Shown: positions 52,469 through 61,555 of the stretch, piece after piece
Position numbering within the stretch: position 1 is the stretch's first letter
How the letters are laid out: the number at the start of each line of letters is the position of its first letter
Assembly: GCA_944319795.1 (NCBI GenBank)
Contig: CALUFA010000002.1
Coordinates: forward strand, 62,001 to 126,000
DNA: 64,000 nucleotides
Origin: an uncultured Prevotella sp.
GTDB taxonomy: Bacteria; Bacteroidota; Bacteroidia; Bacteroidales; Bacteroidaceae
Reading direction: 5' to 3'
The notes under the pieces: generated by a model
What the model was told of the DNA's origin: nothing
The model's input: the letters and a program-made list of their open reading frames with translations, nothing else
Databases searched by the model: none
Position numbers and translations under genes: made by a program

Positions 52469-53545
52469 ATGCGCAACACTTTCGGCAACGTATTCAGACT
52501 GACAACCTTCGGCGAAAGCCACGGAGGAGCTATCGGCGGAGTGGTTGACGGCTATCCTGCCGGCATAGAAGTAGACATGGATTTCATCCAACAAGAACTT
52601 GACAGGCGCCGCCCCGGACAAAGCCCGATAACCACCGGACGCCAAGAGGCCGACCGGGTGGAAATATTAAGCGGCGTGTTCGAAGGCAAGTCGACCGGCT
52701 GCCCGATAGGGTTCATCGTTAGGAACTCCAACCAAAGGCCGGCCGACTACGAAGAAATGCGCCAGGCGTTCAGGCCGTCGCACGCCGACTATACATACAC
52801 CAGCAAATACGGCACACGCGACCACCGCGGAGGCGGCCGCTCGTCGGCACGCATCACGATAAGCCGCTGCGTAGGAGGAGCGCTGGCAAAGCTCGCCCTT
52901 AAACAGCTCGGCATAAGCGTGCAGGCATATACGTCGCAAGTGGGAGGCATCGCCCTTGACGACGATTACCGCAAATACGACCTGTCGACGGCAGAAAGCA
53001 ACATCGTAAGATGCCCCGACACGGCCAAGGCCGAGGAAATGGCCGACCTGATAAAAAAGGTAAAAGCCGAAGGCGACACCATAGGCGGAACGATAACTTG
53101 CGTGATAAAAGGATGCCCGCCCGGCCTCGGCGAGCCGGAGTTCGACAAGCTGAACGCCGCCTTGGGCTACGCCATGCTCGGCATCAACGCCGCCAAGGGC
53201 GTAGAGTTCGGCGCAGGATTCGCCCTCACGACGATGCGTGGGAGCGAAGCCAACGACGTTTTCACATGCGAAAACGGCCACGTTTCAACGATAACGAACC
53301 GCAGCGGAGGCATACAAGGGGGAATAAGTAACGGCATGGACATATACTTGCGCATAGCCTTCAAGCCCGTAGCCACACTGTTGCGCGAACAGCAAACCGT
53401 AGACACGCATGGCAACCCGACGACACTTAAGGCACACGGACGGCACGACCCATGCGTACTGCCACGGGCTGTGCCGATAGTTGAAGCTATGGCTGCCATG
53501 ACGATTCTCGACCATTACTTATTAGATAAAACATGTCTTTTATAG
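52469..53545 (+). CDS. aroC: chorismate synthase
   Basis: 358 residues. Signatures are [20 protein letters not shown] (first block), [40 protein letters not shown] (broken here as [12 protein letters not shown] and GGGRSSAR) and FEVGAGF-equivalent [18 protein letters not shown]. It converts EPSP to chorismate with reduced FMN, the last common step of aromatic amino-acid synthesis. No other aro gene is adjacent. Confidence 0.96.
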   Translation: MRNTFGNVFRLTTFGESHGGAIGGVVDGYPAGIEVDMDFIQQELDRRRPGQSPITTGRQEADRVEILSGVFEGKSTGCPIGFIVRNSNQRPADYEEMRQAFRPSHADYTYTSKYGTRDHRGGGRSSARITISRCVGGALAKLALKQLGISVQAYTSQVGGIALDDDYRKYDLSTAESNIVRCPDTAKAEEMADLIKKVKAEGDTIGGTITCVIKGCPPGLGEPEFDKLNAALGYAMLGINAAKGVEFGAGFALTTMRGSEANDVFTCENGHVSTITNRSGGIQGGISNGMDIYLRIAFKPVATLLREQQTVDTHGNPTTLKAHGRHDPCVLPRAVPIVEAMAAMTILDHYLLDKTCLL

Positions 53546-53558
53546 AATTTTAACGTTC

Positions 53559-53566
53559 GGGGGGGG
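53559..53566 (+). repeat. G8 homopolymer tract
   Basis: Eight consecutive G residues lie 14 bp after aroC and 44 bp before the promoter of the candidate sRNA. Confidence 0.8.
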
Positions 53567-53609
53567 TAATTTTACAACCAATTTTCTTGTTAAATAGCAA
53601 ATATTATTG

Positions 53610-53617
53610 TAACTTTG
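53610..53617 (+). promoter_or_regulatory. promoter -7 box of the candidate sRNA
   Basis: TAACTTTG. No supported ORF starts before the terminator at 53689. Confidence 0.7.
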
Positions 53618-53621
53618 CAAT

Positions 53622-53717
53622 CGACAATCAGGGTTTGTGAAAATCTTGAATACGTCGAATTAAGTCTAGTTTAGTTTTTGTGTTGGTTGAGAGCGGTCGG
53701 TTGGCCGCTCTCTTTTT
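53622..53717 (+). ncRNA. candidate small RNA (~95 nt)
   Basis: A complete transcription unit with a promoter box at 53610-53617 and the terminator hairpin GAGAGCGG-TCGGTTGG-CCGCTCTC plus TTTTT at 53689-53717. The transcribed part (AATCAGGGTTTGTG, CTTGAATACGTCGAATTAAG) has no recognisable protein or known RNA family. The downstream traB gene has its own promoter at 53773, after the terminator, so this is not simply its leader. Prediction only. Confidence 0.55.
53689..53717 (+). terminator. rho-independent terminator of the candidate sRNA
   Basis: An 8-bp GC-rich stem with an 8-nt loop followed by five T residues. Confidence 0.85.
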
Positions 53718-53772
53718 ATGCCGGCCTGCAACACCAACGGACACGGCATACATGTTTACCGATTTTATTTCA

Positions 53773-53780
53773 TATATTTG
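53773..53780 (+). promoter_or_regulatory. promoter -7 box for the traB/gumN gene
   Basis: TATATTTG, ~44 nt before the ATG at 53824. Confidence 0.65.
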
Positions 53781-53823
53781 CAATCTGAATTTAACATTAT
53801 TCAAACATTAAAACGACTTAAGT

Positions 53824-54726
53824 ATGAAAAGAACAAACCTACTCATGCTGCTCATGCTCGTAGCGATAGCAGCACAAGCCCAACTCTTATGGAAAATCTC
53901 AGGCAACGGGCTGCAAAAACCTTCGTACATAATCGGCACTTACCACCTCGCCCCCGTATCGTTCACAGACAGCATCAAGGGGCTGAAAGAGGCGCTGGAG
54001 GCTTCAGAACAGGTGTACGGAGAAATTGTAATGGCTGACATGATGAAGCCTGAGAACATGACGAAAATGCAATCGGCCATGATGCTTCCCGAAGGGCAGA
54101 CTATCGACAAGCTATACACGGAGGAGGAAATGGCACGCATCAACACTATGCTAAAAAGCATAATGGGCGTTGACATGACAAACCCGATGGTAGCCCAACA
54201 ACTCGGGAAAATCACCCCTCAGGCTCTACAGACTCAACTCGCAGTACTTATGTACCTGAAAAAGCACACAGGATTCGACCCCAACCAGACTTTCGACGGA
54301 TACTTCCAGCAGGAAGCCACGGCAAAAGGCAAACCCGTTGGCGCTCTTGAAACCATAGATTTCCAAATAGAAATATTATACAAAGGCATGTCGATGGAAC
54401 GCCAAAAACAACTGTTGCTCTGTCTTGCCGACAATATGGAGTTTAACGAGGAGCTGACGGAAAACGTAGTGAAGGCCTTCTTCTCGCAAGACCTTGACGG
54501 CATAGAGGAAGCCATGAACGCAAAACTTAACAACACATGCGACGGTACGCCCGAAGAAAAAGAGATTCTCATATACAAGCGCAACGACAACTGGATCAAG
54601 CAAATGCCTGAGATAATGAAGCAAAAGGCTACGCTGTTCGCCGTCGGAGCCGGCCACCTGCCGGGCGAGCGCGGCGTGTTGGCACAGCTGAAGAAAGCCG
54701 GATATACGGTTGAAGGCGTTAAGTAA
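53824..54726 (+). CDS. TraB/GumN family protein
   Basis: 300 residues. A Sec signal peptide (LLMLLMLVAIAAQA) is followed by LLWKISGNGLQKPSYIIGTYHLAP, with the conserved GT(Y/H)H near the mature N-terminus, and near the C-terminus LFAVGAGHLPGERGVLAQLKKAGY, with the second conserved GAGHLPG. These are the two motifs of the TraB/GumN (ChaN/Tiki-like) superfamily, proposed to be metal-dependent proteases. Exported to the periplasm. Substrate unknown. A bidirectional terminator separates it from the convergent pectate lyase. Confidence 0.92.
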   Translation: MKRTNLLMLLMLVAIAAQAQLLWKISGNGLQKPSYIIGTYHLAPVSFTDSIKGLKEALEASEQVYGEIVMADMMKPENMTKMQSAMMLPEGQTIDKLYTEEEMARINTMLKSIMGVDMTNPMVAQQLGKITPQALQTQLAVLMYLKKHTGFDPNQTFDGYFQQEATAKGKPVGALETIDFQIEILYKGMSMERQKQLLLCLADNMEFNEELTENVVKAFFSQDLDGIEEAMNAKLNNTCDGTPEEKEILIYKRNDNWIKQMPEIMKQKATLFAVGAGHLPGERGVLAQLKKAGYTVEGVK

Positions 54727-54746
54727 ACCGACATTAAGAATAAAAC

Positions 54747-54790
54747 AACCGCCGCCATTGATAACCGGATAAGTATCAATGGCGGCGGTT
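54747..54790. terminator. bidirectional terminator between traB and PL1
   Basis: AACCGCCGCCATTGATA pairs perfectly with TATCAATGGCGGCGGTT and has A/T runs on both sides. Confidence 0.92.
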
Positions 54791-54815
54791 TTATTTTTAA
54801 TCCGGCCACAATAAA

Positions 54816-56423
54816 CTATTTCATAGGTTCCGTCTCATAGTCAGCTTTCCTTATGGAACCGTCGGCAATGCCGTGCAAGAACAATTCAAGATTTGAATAA
54901 CCCGACGGTGTTATGGCGCTTCCGTCGGCGGCGTTGTTTGGATTCAATCCCTTCTCCTGCTCGTATTTGTCGGGCAGTCCGTCGCCGTCCGAGTCGAGGA
55001 TTAGTTTATCTCCTTCGTTCATGCCGAGATAAGGATAACACGTTACGGCCTTGCCTTCAACGTCGAACTCGTCGCATCTCGACAGCTTTACATCGTATGG
55101 AGTATTTATTATGCCAAATCCACGGCTTACCTTTCCATCCGTATGCCCTGCGAATTGCGGGTCGACACGGCCTGCTGCCTCGTCAAGCAGACGGCGGTCA
55201 ACCTCGTCGTATCTCGGAAGAGACGCCCCGGCACCGCTCGTAACGGCGCGGTAAGCCTCGTCGGCTGTCTGCAAACGCATTCCGCTCGACACTTCCTGCG
55301 ACATCAAGGCATGCTTCTTAAAGTTTGCCTCATCGTTGCCGAGCACCATGTTTACTGCCCGGTCGGCACTGCCAGACGTAAATCCGTACCAGTTGTCGGC
55401 ATTGACCTTACGCAAGGTCTCGTCACTCCAGCAAGGCATTGACGAATCGACAAACTTATTTCCAAGCTCAAACTTATTACCTTTCACAAGCCATTGGCCT
55501 TGACCATCTTTCGTGGAAGCCTCGAAAAAGAACCTTTTCTCCTTTAGGTTTGCCGCCGTAGCAGGCCCTGGACGGAAATAGTTGTTCACCATGTAGACAC
55601 GGTTGTAATTGTCGCCGTTGTTTATCGACTTGTTGCATTCGCCTCCGTAAAGCGAATTAGGCTTTCCCCAGTTGAACACGACGTTGTTGAAAAACTCGCT
55701 GTCTACATACTGGTCGTGGTCGCCGGGATTCTTGCTGGCGTTGCGAACGCCGTTGAAACGCGGCGAACGGCTGTTGCTGTTGGTTATCAGGCAGTGGTGC
55801 ATCGTGCTGTGCTCGCCTCCCCATTGCGTAGCGTAAGCACGCGCCCCCTTGGCGTTTTTCGACGCGTACAGCCCTTCGCCGATTATCGACCACTGCACGG
55901 TTGTCGAGTCGCAGTCGTACATGGTCATACATTCCTCCATCGACCATGTTATCGAGCAATGGTCGATTATAACGTTCCGGGTATTCTCAACGTCGATTGC
56001 CGGGTTGCTCTCGTCGGGCACGTCGCCGGCACGGAAGCGCATATAACGGATTATGACGTTAGGTTTCGACACGGCGAACTTATACCCTGCTATGCATACT
56101 CCGCCTCCGGGAGCCGTCGAACCGTCGATAGTTACGTTAGGATGGGCGAACTTCAGTTCTGACGTAAGGTATATCGTGCCACACGTTTTGAAAAGGATTG
56201 TACGCGGAGAATCGTCGCCGGAACGCAACGCCCAGCGGAAAGTACCCTCGACAAGGTCGTTATCCGTGCAGTCGTCGTTGCGCGTTACGTAATAGACTTT
56301 TCCCCCACGGCCTCCGGTAGTGTATTTGCCGAACCCCTCTGCGCCCGGGAAAGCCAACTGCCGTTGCGCCATTACGGGCATGCACAACAAGGCACAAAAG
56401 GCAATAGATAAAAGTTTTTTCAT
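54816..56423 (-). CDS. pectate lyase, polysaccharide lyase family 1
   Basis: 535 residues. The signal peptide (MKKLLSIAFCALLCMPVMA) precedes the PL1-type start QLAFPGAEGFGKYTTGGRGG. Pectate-lyase segments are KPNVIIRYMRFRAGD, VIIDHCSITWSMEECMTMYD, HSTMHHCLITNSNSRSPRFNG and HDQYVDSEFFNNVVFNWG. The C-terminal DSDGDGLPDKYEQEKGLNP is a thrombospondin-3-like calcium site before a short tail. It cleaves polygalacturonate by beta-elimination and is exported. It lies 35 bp downstream of pyrD on the same strand, with no terminator between and no clear promoter box of its own. Confidence 0.92.
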   Translation of the reverse strand: MKKLLSIAFCALLCMPVMAQRQLAFPGAEGFGKYTTGGRGGKVYYVTRNDDCTDNDLVEGTFRWALRSGDDSPRTILFKTCGTIYLTSELKFAHPNVTIDGSTAPGGGVCIAGYKFAVSKPNVIIRYMRFRAGDVPDESNPAIDVENTRNVIIDHCSITWSMEECMTMYDCDSTTVQWSIIGEGLYASKNAKGARAYATQWGGEHSTMHHCLITNSNSRSPRFNGVRNASKNPGDHDQYVDSEFFNNVVFNWGKPNSLYGGECNKSINNGDNYNRVYMVNNYFRPGPATAANLKEKRFFFEASTKDGQGQWLVKGNKFELGNKFVDSSMPCWSDETLRKVNADNWYGFTSGSADRAVNMVLGNDEANFKKHALMSQEVSSGMRLQTADEAYRAVTSGAGASLPRYDEVDRRLLDEAAGRVDPQFAGHTDGKVSRGFGIINTPYDVKLSRCDEFDVEGKAVTCYPYLGMNEGDKLILDSDGDGLPDKYEQEKGLNPNNAADGSAITPSGYSNLELFLHGIADGSIRKADYETEPMK

Positions 56424-56458
56424 TTTAATGATAGATTAGTAGATAAAGATTATGTTAT

Positions 56459-57364
56459 TTACAAAACGCCGGTTATCTCGCTTACCGACTTACATCCGTG
56501 GCTGTCGAGCCACTCGTTGATGCCGTCGCGCACCTTTACCGTAACCGTAGGGTCGATGAAATTGGCCGTACCTATCTCTATGGCCGTGGCTCCGGCCATG
56601 AAGAACTCTATCGCGTCATGAGCGTTGCTAATGCCTCCCAAACCGATAACAGGTATCTTTACGGCCTTAGCTACCTGCCAAACCATGCGCAACGCCACGG
56701 GTTTCACGGCCGGGCCGCTAAGTCCTCCCGTTCCAATGCTAAGCATCGGGCAACGCCGCTCAATGTCTATCGCCATGCCCATAAGAGTGTTGATGAGCGA
56801 CACGCTGTCTGCCCCCTCAGCCTCGACGGCACGGGCTATCTCGGCAATGTCGGTCACATTAGGCGACAGCTTGACGATAAGCGTCTTGCCGTATCTCGCC
56901 CTTACTGCCTTAACCACGCTCGCAGCACCTGCGCATGTGACGCCGAACGCCATGCCTCCGTCCCTCACATTGGGGCATGATATGTTCAGTTCTATTGCAG
57001 GAATGTTGTCAAGCTCACCGATACGTGCGGCGCACTCGGCGTAGTCTTCGGGCGAAGAACCGCTCACGTTGACGATGAAATTAGTGTCAATGTCCTTTAT
57101 TTCAGGGTAAATGTGCTCGCAGAAATAATCCACACCCTTGTTTTGCAGCCCCACGCAGTTGAGCATTCCCGAGGCAGTCTCGACCATACGTGGATAATCA
57201 TTGCCCTGACGCGGATTCAGGGTCGTACCCTTGACGATTATTCCGCCTATCCCTTCAAGCGGTACGAAATCAGCATATTCAGGGCCGTAGCCGAACGTTC
57301 CGGATGCGGTCATCACTGGATTCTTAAGCCGCAAACCTTTTATATTCACACTTAAATCTGCCAT
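56459..57364 (-). CDS. pyrD: dihydroorotate dehydrogenase B, catalytic subunit
   Basis: 301 residues from ATG 57364 ([20 protein letters not shown]). FMN and substrate motifs are [22 protein letters not shown], the active-site cysteine in LNISCPNV (~residue 130), [22 protein letters not shown] and [14 protein letters not shown]. Type 1B enzymes form a heterotetramer with PyrK and use NAD+ as the acceptor. Its start overlaps pyrK by 13 bp. Longer frames into pyrK are rejected. Confidence 0.95.
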   Translation of the reverse strand: MADLSVNIKGLRLKNPVMTASGTFGYGPEYADFVPLEGIGGIIVKGTTLNPRQGNDYPRMVETASGMLNCVGLQNKGVDYFCEHIYPEIKDIDTNFIVNVSGSSPEDYAECAARIGELDNIPAIELNISCPNVRDGGMAFGVTCAGAASVVKAVRARYGKTLIVKLSPNVTDIAEIARAVEAEGADSVSLINTLMGMAIDIERRCPMLSIGTGGLSGPAVKPVALRMVWQVAKAVKIPVIGLGGISNAHDAIEFFMAGATAIEIGTANFIDPTVTVKVRDGINEWLDSHGCKSVSEITGVL

Positions 57365-58128
57365 GTCAGTTTGTTTATATTGATTACCGGCCCTTCTTTG
57401 CAAACGCACACGTTGCCTTCCGTCGTCTTTTCTACGCAACAAAGGCATGCGCCAACGCCGCAGGCCATCTTATTCTCAAGCGAAACCTCACACTCAATGC
57501 CATTCGCCTTGGCATATTTTGCAACCGCAACCATCATCGGTTTCGGGCCGCATGTTGATATACGGTCGAAACGAACCTCGTCCAATACGGAATGGTTGGT
57601 AACAAAACCGCGCTCACCGACCGTCCCGTCCTCAGTGGTGACACACACGCGGCCATATTTCTCAAACTCGTCGAGCAAGAGCAAATCCTTCTTTGAGCGC
57701 GCCCCAAGCAGGAATACTGGGCGGCAACCTGCATCATTGAGTTTCTTACCGAAATAGAGCAAAGGGGCGACACCAACTCCGCCACCAACCAAAAGCACCT
57801 TTTCGCCCTCACCGGCAGGCATCGTAAAGCTGTTACCCAACGGGAACATGCAGTTCAACACGTCTCCTGCCTGCAAACAAGACAAACGACGCGTGCCGTC
57901 GCCTACGGCCGCAACGAGCAGCCACAGCTGGTTGGCATCATAATCAACGAAATTAACCGAGATTGGACGACGCAGGAAAGTAGTGGGTGAACCGTCGACC
58001 CTAACCTCGACGAACTGCCCCGGAAGAATATCGGGCAGCATGCCGTCTTGCGTCAATTTGATCAGAACATACTTGTCATTAATATGTTCCACCGAAACGA
58101 CTTTTAAGTCGGAAACGTATTTTTTCAT
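57352..58128 (-). CDS. pyrK: dihydroorotate dehydrogenase B, electron-transfer subunit
   Basis: 258 residues. FAD domain [12 protein letters not shown] (RPxS), NAD domain [20 protein letters not shown], and a C-terminal [2Fe-2S] site [17 protein letters not shown]...CVCKEGPV carrying the four cysteines. It passes electrons from PyrD's FMN to NAD+. First gene of pyrK-pyrD, with a promoter at 58180-58187; the pectate lyase gene may follow in the same transcript. Confidence 0.95.
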   Translation of the reverse strand: MKKYVSDLKVVSVEHINDKYVLIKLTQDGMLPDILPGQFVEVRVDGSPTTFLRRPISVNFVDYDANQLWLLVAAVGDGTRRLSCLQAGDVLNCMFPLGNSFTMPAGEGEKVLLVGGGVGVAPLLYFGKKLNDAGCRPVFLLGARSKKDLLLLDEFEKYGRVCVTTEDGTVGERGFVTNHSVLDEVRFDRISTCGPKPMMVAVAKYAKANGIECEVSLENKMACGVGACLCCVEKTTEGNVCVCKEGPVININKLTWQI

Positions 58129-58179
58129 TCAAAACAGGTTTTTCTTTGATTTTATATGAATAATGTATGTTTCACTTTG

Positions 58180-58187
58180 CAAATTTA
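58180..58187 (-). promoter_or_regulatory. promoter -7 box for pyrK-pyrD
   Basis: The minus strand reads TAAATTTG, 51 nt upstream of pyrK. Confidence 0.6.
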
Positions 58188-58233
58188 CAAAATAAGGACA
58201 CTTCATCCAAAGAAAAACCAGTTAAACATCATA

Positions 58234-58269
58234 AATGCGGCTCACGCCTATCGGCGATTAAACCGCATT
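58234..58269 (-). terminator. weak hairpin after the XRE regulator
   Basis: AATGCGG and CCGCATT form a 7-bp stem over a 22-nt loop, 12 bp past the stop of the regulator. Confidence 0.45.
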
Positions 58270-58280
58270 CATGTAAAAAG

Positions 58281-58754
58281 TCACTTCTTGGGAACGAAAC
58301 TCTCGTAAGTAAGGTCGTCGAAATACACCCTGATCTCTGTAATCTGCCTCTGAGGCCGCTCAACATACTTTACTTCCGGCCTAATAACGGCGGCATTATG
58401 CCGTTGCGGCGCATGCTGGACGCCGGCTTCGGGATTATCAGAAAACAAATCAGGCACCAGCCCGTCTGTAGGTGAAGCCATCCCTATGTGGTTATTGCCG
58501 CCGTCACCGGCTTGGCCGTCGGCATCCTTACCTTCGTTCACAAACATCGCACCGTGGCCGAACATCAGCCAGTCGGTATTCAAGTTCGGTATTTTACTCT
58601 TTATAGCCTCGACCGTGTTTAGCGTCGGTTTTGTACGATTGTTAAAGATGCTGCTGAGCGACGCGGCATTAATCCCTATGAAGTTGGCGAACGTCTGTTG
58701 GCTCATGTGCTGAGCCTCCATTATCTGCCTGATTCTGTCTTTCATTTCTGTCAT
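58281..58754 (-). CDS. XRE-family helix-turn-helix transcriptional regulator
   Basis: 157 residues. An N-terminal HTH_3 domain (~8-60) reads MSQQTFANFIGINAASLSSI...TKPTLNTVEAI, then NTDWLMFGHGAMF, a phage-repressor-like end of the DNA-binding domain. The rest (~75-157) has low complexity and no recognised ligand or oligomerisation domain, but PEVKYVERPQRQITEIRVYFDD and YESFVPKK at the end recur in Bacteroidetes regulators. The 768-bp gap upstream holds its promoter and a palindrome that could be an operator. The target is unknown. Confidence 0.88.
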   Translation of the reverse strand: MTEMKDRIRQIMEAQHMSQQTFANFIGINAASLSSIFNNRTKPTLNTVEAIKSKIPNLNTDWLMFGHGAMFVNEGKDADGQAGDGGNNHIGMASPTDGLVPDLFSDNPEAGVQHAPQRHNAAVIRPEVKYVERPQRQITEIRVYFDDLTYESFVPKK

Positions 58755-58799
58755 AATCCTATGCTTAAGCTGTATTTAGCCGTTTTTTCTAAGACTTTA

Positions 58800-58844
58800 C
58801 AAAGGTAAATCATATTTTTGACATACGCAACAAATCTAAAGATT
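58800..58844 (-). promoter_or_regulatory. promoter and possible operator of the XRE gene
   Basis: The minus strand has TACCTTTG at 58800-58807; the palindrome AATCTAAAGATT at 58833-58844 covers the -33 to -40 position, where a repressor could act. Autoregulation is inferred. Confidence 0.45.
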
Positions 58845-59522
58845 ATTTGAAAAAATAAATTTTCAATTTATAAATTTACAATTTTAAATGTTAAACTCTA
58901 AATGGCATTGCTTTAGATTTATATTTATAAACCTAAATATACAATCCTAAAAGCAGCTTTAACCATAAATTCACCGTTTTATTCCAATACTTTCATTATA
59001 AATCAGTTAATTACAGCCTTTAAAAGCGAAAATCGGTGATTATGCATAAATTCATCGGAAAAATAGGCATATAATGCGAATATTTGTTTGTTAAACCATA
59101 AATTATGGCTGGAAATCAACTATTTACGTGCAAACCTCGGTTTTGCATAAATATACATTACGGTTTGTTGATTTAAATGTTTTAATATATAAATCTACAT
59201 TTACATACAAAGTGTGTTATTTATAAATACAAATCACGCACCTTTAAAATGTAAACTTGTGTATAATTGATAAAAATTTAAAAGTTTAAAGTTTAGCGTT
59301 TTATATGTAAACAAATACTAACGCTAAATTCTACGGACTTTTCAGGGCGTTTTTTCCGTTTTTTTCGATAAATCCGAAAAGAGTATAAAGACGCTCGAAA
59401 ATATGCGATTCTGAGAGCGTCAAAATTCATAAAACTGTCTGATTTTTAACGATTTCACCCTTATTTTTATGTTCGGGAAAAATCGGGAAATAGAAAAAAA
59501 CAGCGTCTGAAAACGTGTTTTT
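58845..59522. other. AT-rich non-coding spacer
   Basis: No supported gene in ~680 bp. The sequence is very AT-rich with recurring TTTATAAAT, TAAACCTAAATATACA and TTTAAAGTTTA words and one inverted repeat, GACGCTC...GAGCGTC (~59391-59424). A small stem at 59507-59526 may end holA. No replication-origin signature could be confirmed. Confidence 0.5.
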
Positions 59523-60551
59523 TCAGTGCAAAATAAAGAAAATAAGCTCGCGCAGAAGCTCCCCTATCGGCGTATTCGGGTTGTCAAGGCCCTTACTTTT
59601 GGCGTCTGTCTCCCTAATTTTCGTGATTATCTGCATCACTTTTACGCCAGTATAATTTCTCATGCCGGTGATATAATCCCTTGCGGCCCACCCTCCCCTA
59701 AGGTCGAGCCAACGCGCAACGCTGTCTTCCGTGTGCGGTTGCGGAGCGTAATAAGCTATCAGAAGATTCTGGAAATAAGAGAACAGCATGGGCACCAGCA
59801 TGTATGCGTTGCCGGCTTTCGGGTTGCTGTTGAAGTAATATAGAATCCTGTTCGCCTTAAGCACGTCGCGGTTGACTATGGCGCCGCGCAGTTCGTAGGC
59901 GTTGAAGTCCTTGCTCACCCCTATCCTCGCCTCAACTATTTCAGGCGTTACGCGCCGGTCGTTGTCCGTCAGCGACAATAACAGCTTGTCAAGCTCGCCC
60001 GTCAGTCGGCTCAAGTCTGCCCCGATATGGTCGGCTATCATTTGTGCCGCCTTGTTTTCTATCGTGGCCCGTCCGTTAATCTTCAGGTAATTCGCGATGA
60101 ACGCCGGCAGTTCGTATTCGCGCATCTTCTTGCTTTCGAATACTACGCCCACGGCGGCGGCCTTGGCCAGAATCTTCTTGCGCCCGTCGATGCTGCCGTT
60201 CTTATGGCATATTACGAGCACTGTGGTCTGCATGGGTTTTTCCACGTAGCGCTCTATGCGCTCCCAGTTCTTGATGTTTTGCGCCTCCTTCACTATCACG
60301 ACCTGCCTTTCGGCCATCATCGGGTAGCGCCGGGCCATGTCGACTATCTGGTTTGGCTGCACGTCCGAGCCGAACACGACCGACTGGTTGAAGTCGCGTT
60401 CCTCGGGCGCAAGGGCGTTCGCCTCGATGAACGACGATATTTTGTCTATGTAATAAGACTCCTCGCCCATCAGGATGTACACCGGCGCATACTTGCCTTC
60501 GCGCAAGTCGCGCATAACGCTATCGTAAGTCGCAATCTTCTTTTCAGCCAT
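59523..60551 (-). CDS. holA: DNA polymerase III subunit delta
   Basis: 342 residues. YAPVYILMGEESYYIDKIS is the usual N-terminus; FNQSVVFGSDVQPNQIVDMARRYPMMAERQVVIVKEAQ, seen here as DMARRYPMMAERQVVIVKEA, and AFIANYLKINGR and LTGELDKLLLSL are family blocks. It opens the beta clamp as part of the clamp loader with DnaX. It is divergent from the HsdR_N gene. No clear promoter box was found for it in the 117-bp divergent spacer. Confidence 0.93.
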   Translation of the reverse strand: MAEKKIATYDSVMRDLREGKYAPVYILMGEESYYIDKISSFIEANALAPEERDFNQSVVFGSDVQPNQIVDMARRYPMMAERQVVIVKEAQNIKNWERIERYVEKPMQTTVLVICHKNGSIDGRKKILAKAAAVGVVFESKKMREYELPAFIANYLKINGRATIENKAAQMIADHIGADLSRLTGELDKLLLSLTDNDRRVTPEIVEARIGVSKDFNAYELRGAIVNRDVLKANRILYYFNSNPKAGNAYMLVPMLFSYFQNLLIAYYAPQPHTEDSVARWLDLRGGWAARDYITGMRNYTGVKVMQIITKIRETDAKSKGLDNPNTPIGELLRELIFFILH

Positions 60552-60621
60552 AGTCGGATAGTTTCCTGTGCGCCGTCACGTCAAAATAAGCCGCCGGCAA
60601 TGCCGTTACGGCAAAATTGAT

Positions 60622-60629
60622 TAACTTTG
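60622..60629 (+). promoter_or_regulatory. promoter -7 box for the HsdR_N-like gene
   Basis: TAACTTTG, 39 nt before the ATG at 60669. Confidence 0.65.
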
Positions 60630-60668
60630 CAGACGTGTACAACGCTATCAGAATGCAAATTTAATAAA

Positions 60669-61118
60669 ATGTATCGATTAAACCTACCACAATACGAAAT
60701 AAAAATCGCGCGCCGTGGCGGCAAGCCTTACATACTCGACACGCTTCGGCGTAAATACGTATGCCTTACGCCTGAAGAATGGGTGCGCCAACATTTCGTC
60801 AACTTCCTTATCTCGCATAAGGGCTATCCACAGGCCCTGATGGCCAACGAAGTCGAGCTCCGCGTCGGCGACAAGCGCCTACGGTGCGACAGCGTATTAT
60901 ATAATAAGGTAGCGCAACCCGTCATGATAATCGAATACAAAGCCCCGACAATCGCCCTTACGCAGCATGTGTTCGACCAAATTTCCACATACAACATGCT
61001 TCTTCATGTAGACTACCTCGTAGTAAGCAACGGCCTGCAGCATTATTGCTGCCGAATGGACTACGACAACCAAGCCTACGCTTTCCTGACCGACATTCCA
61101 GACTATGACGAGCTGTAA
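60669..61118 (+). CDS. stand-alone type I restriction HsdR N-terminal domain protein
   Basis: 149 residues from ATG 60669 (MYRLNLPQYEIKIARRGG). VCLTPEEWVRQHFVNFL and a PD-(D/E)xK-like core LRCDSVLYNKVAQPVMIIEYKAP (Asp, then ExK in EYK) match the HSDR_N nuclease domain, but with no helicase or other restriction subunit. Small stand-alone versions are common in Bacteroidetes beside holA; a role in DNA repair or turnover is possible but unproven. Divergent from holA. Confidence 0.85.
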   Translation: MYRLNLPQYEIKIARRGGKPYILDTLRRKYVCLTPEEWVRQHFVNFLISHKGYPQALMANEVELRVGDKRLRCDSVLYNKVAQPVMIIEYKAPTIALTQHVFDQISTYNMLLHVDYLVVSNGLQHYCCRMDYDNQAYAFLTDIPDYDEL

Positions 61119-61257
61119 CTGTAAATTAGCTACTATTACTATGTGAAAGAGAAACAAAGACACGAATACAGACAGGGGTGACAACACTTTTAACAGCCAG
61201 CCTTAACTCTTGCGCAAACCACTGGTTATCAAAGGTTTAACGACATACATCCATCCG

Positions 61258-61345
61258 TCGTGCAAAAAGCCGCCTTTCGCATTGCAAAAGGCGGCAAACG
61301 GGAGCACAAAAGGCGGCTAATTGCAATGCGAAAGGCAGCCTTTTG
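61258..61345. repeat. AAAGG..CCTTT palindromic-module cluster
   Basis: Modules: GCAAAAAGCCGCCTTTCGC, GCAAAAGGCGGCAAAC, CACAAAAGGCGGCTAAT and GCGAAAGGCAGCCTTTTGT. The remainder of the 61119-61658 gap contains the next promoter and nothing else recognised. Confidence 0.65.
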
Positions 61346-61555
61346 TGATTATCATGATTTGCAGCTTATCAAACATTAACGACAGCCGACCACCGCATAA
61401 AGAAAATCTTACTAATCACGCAACTACCGGCAAGGCATCCAACTGCCGGCATCAGTTTCTGCACAATGTGTAAAATTGGCAGCGAATACCCAGAAACACA
61501 TTTTAAATTGTAATTAAAACACGAACCGATACTTGCATAAAAACAGGCGATACTG

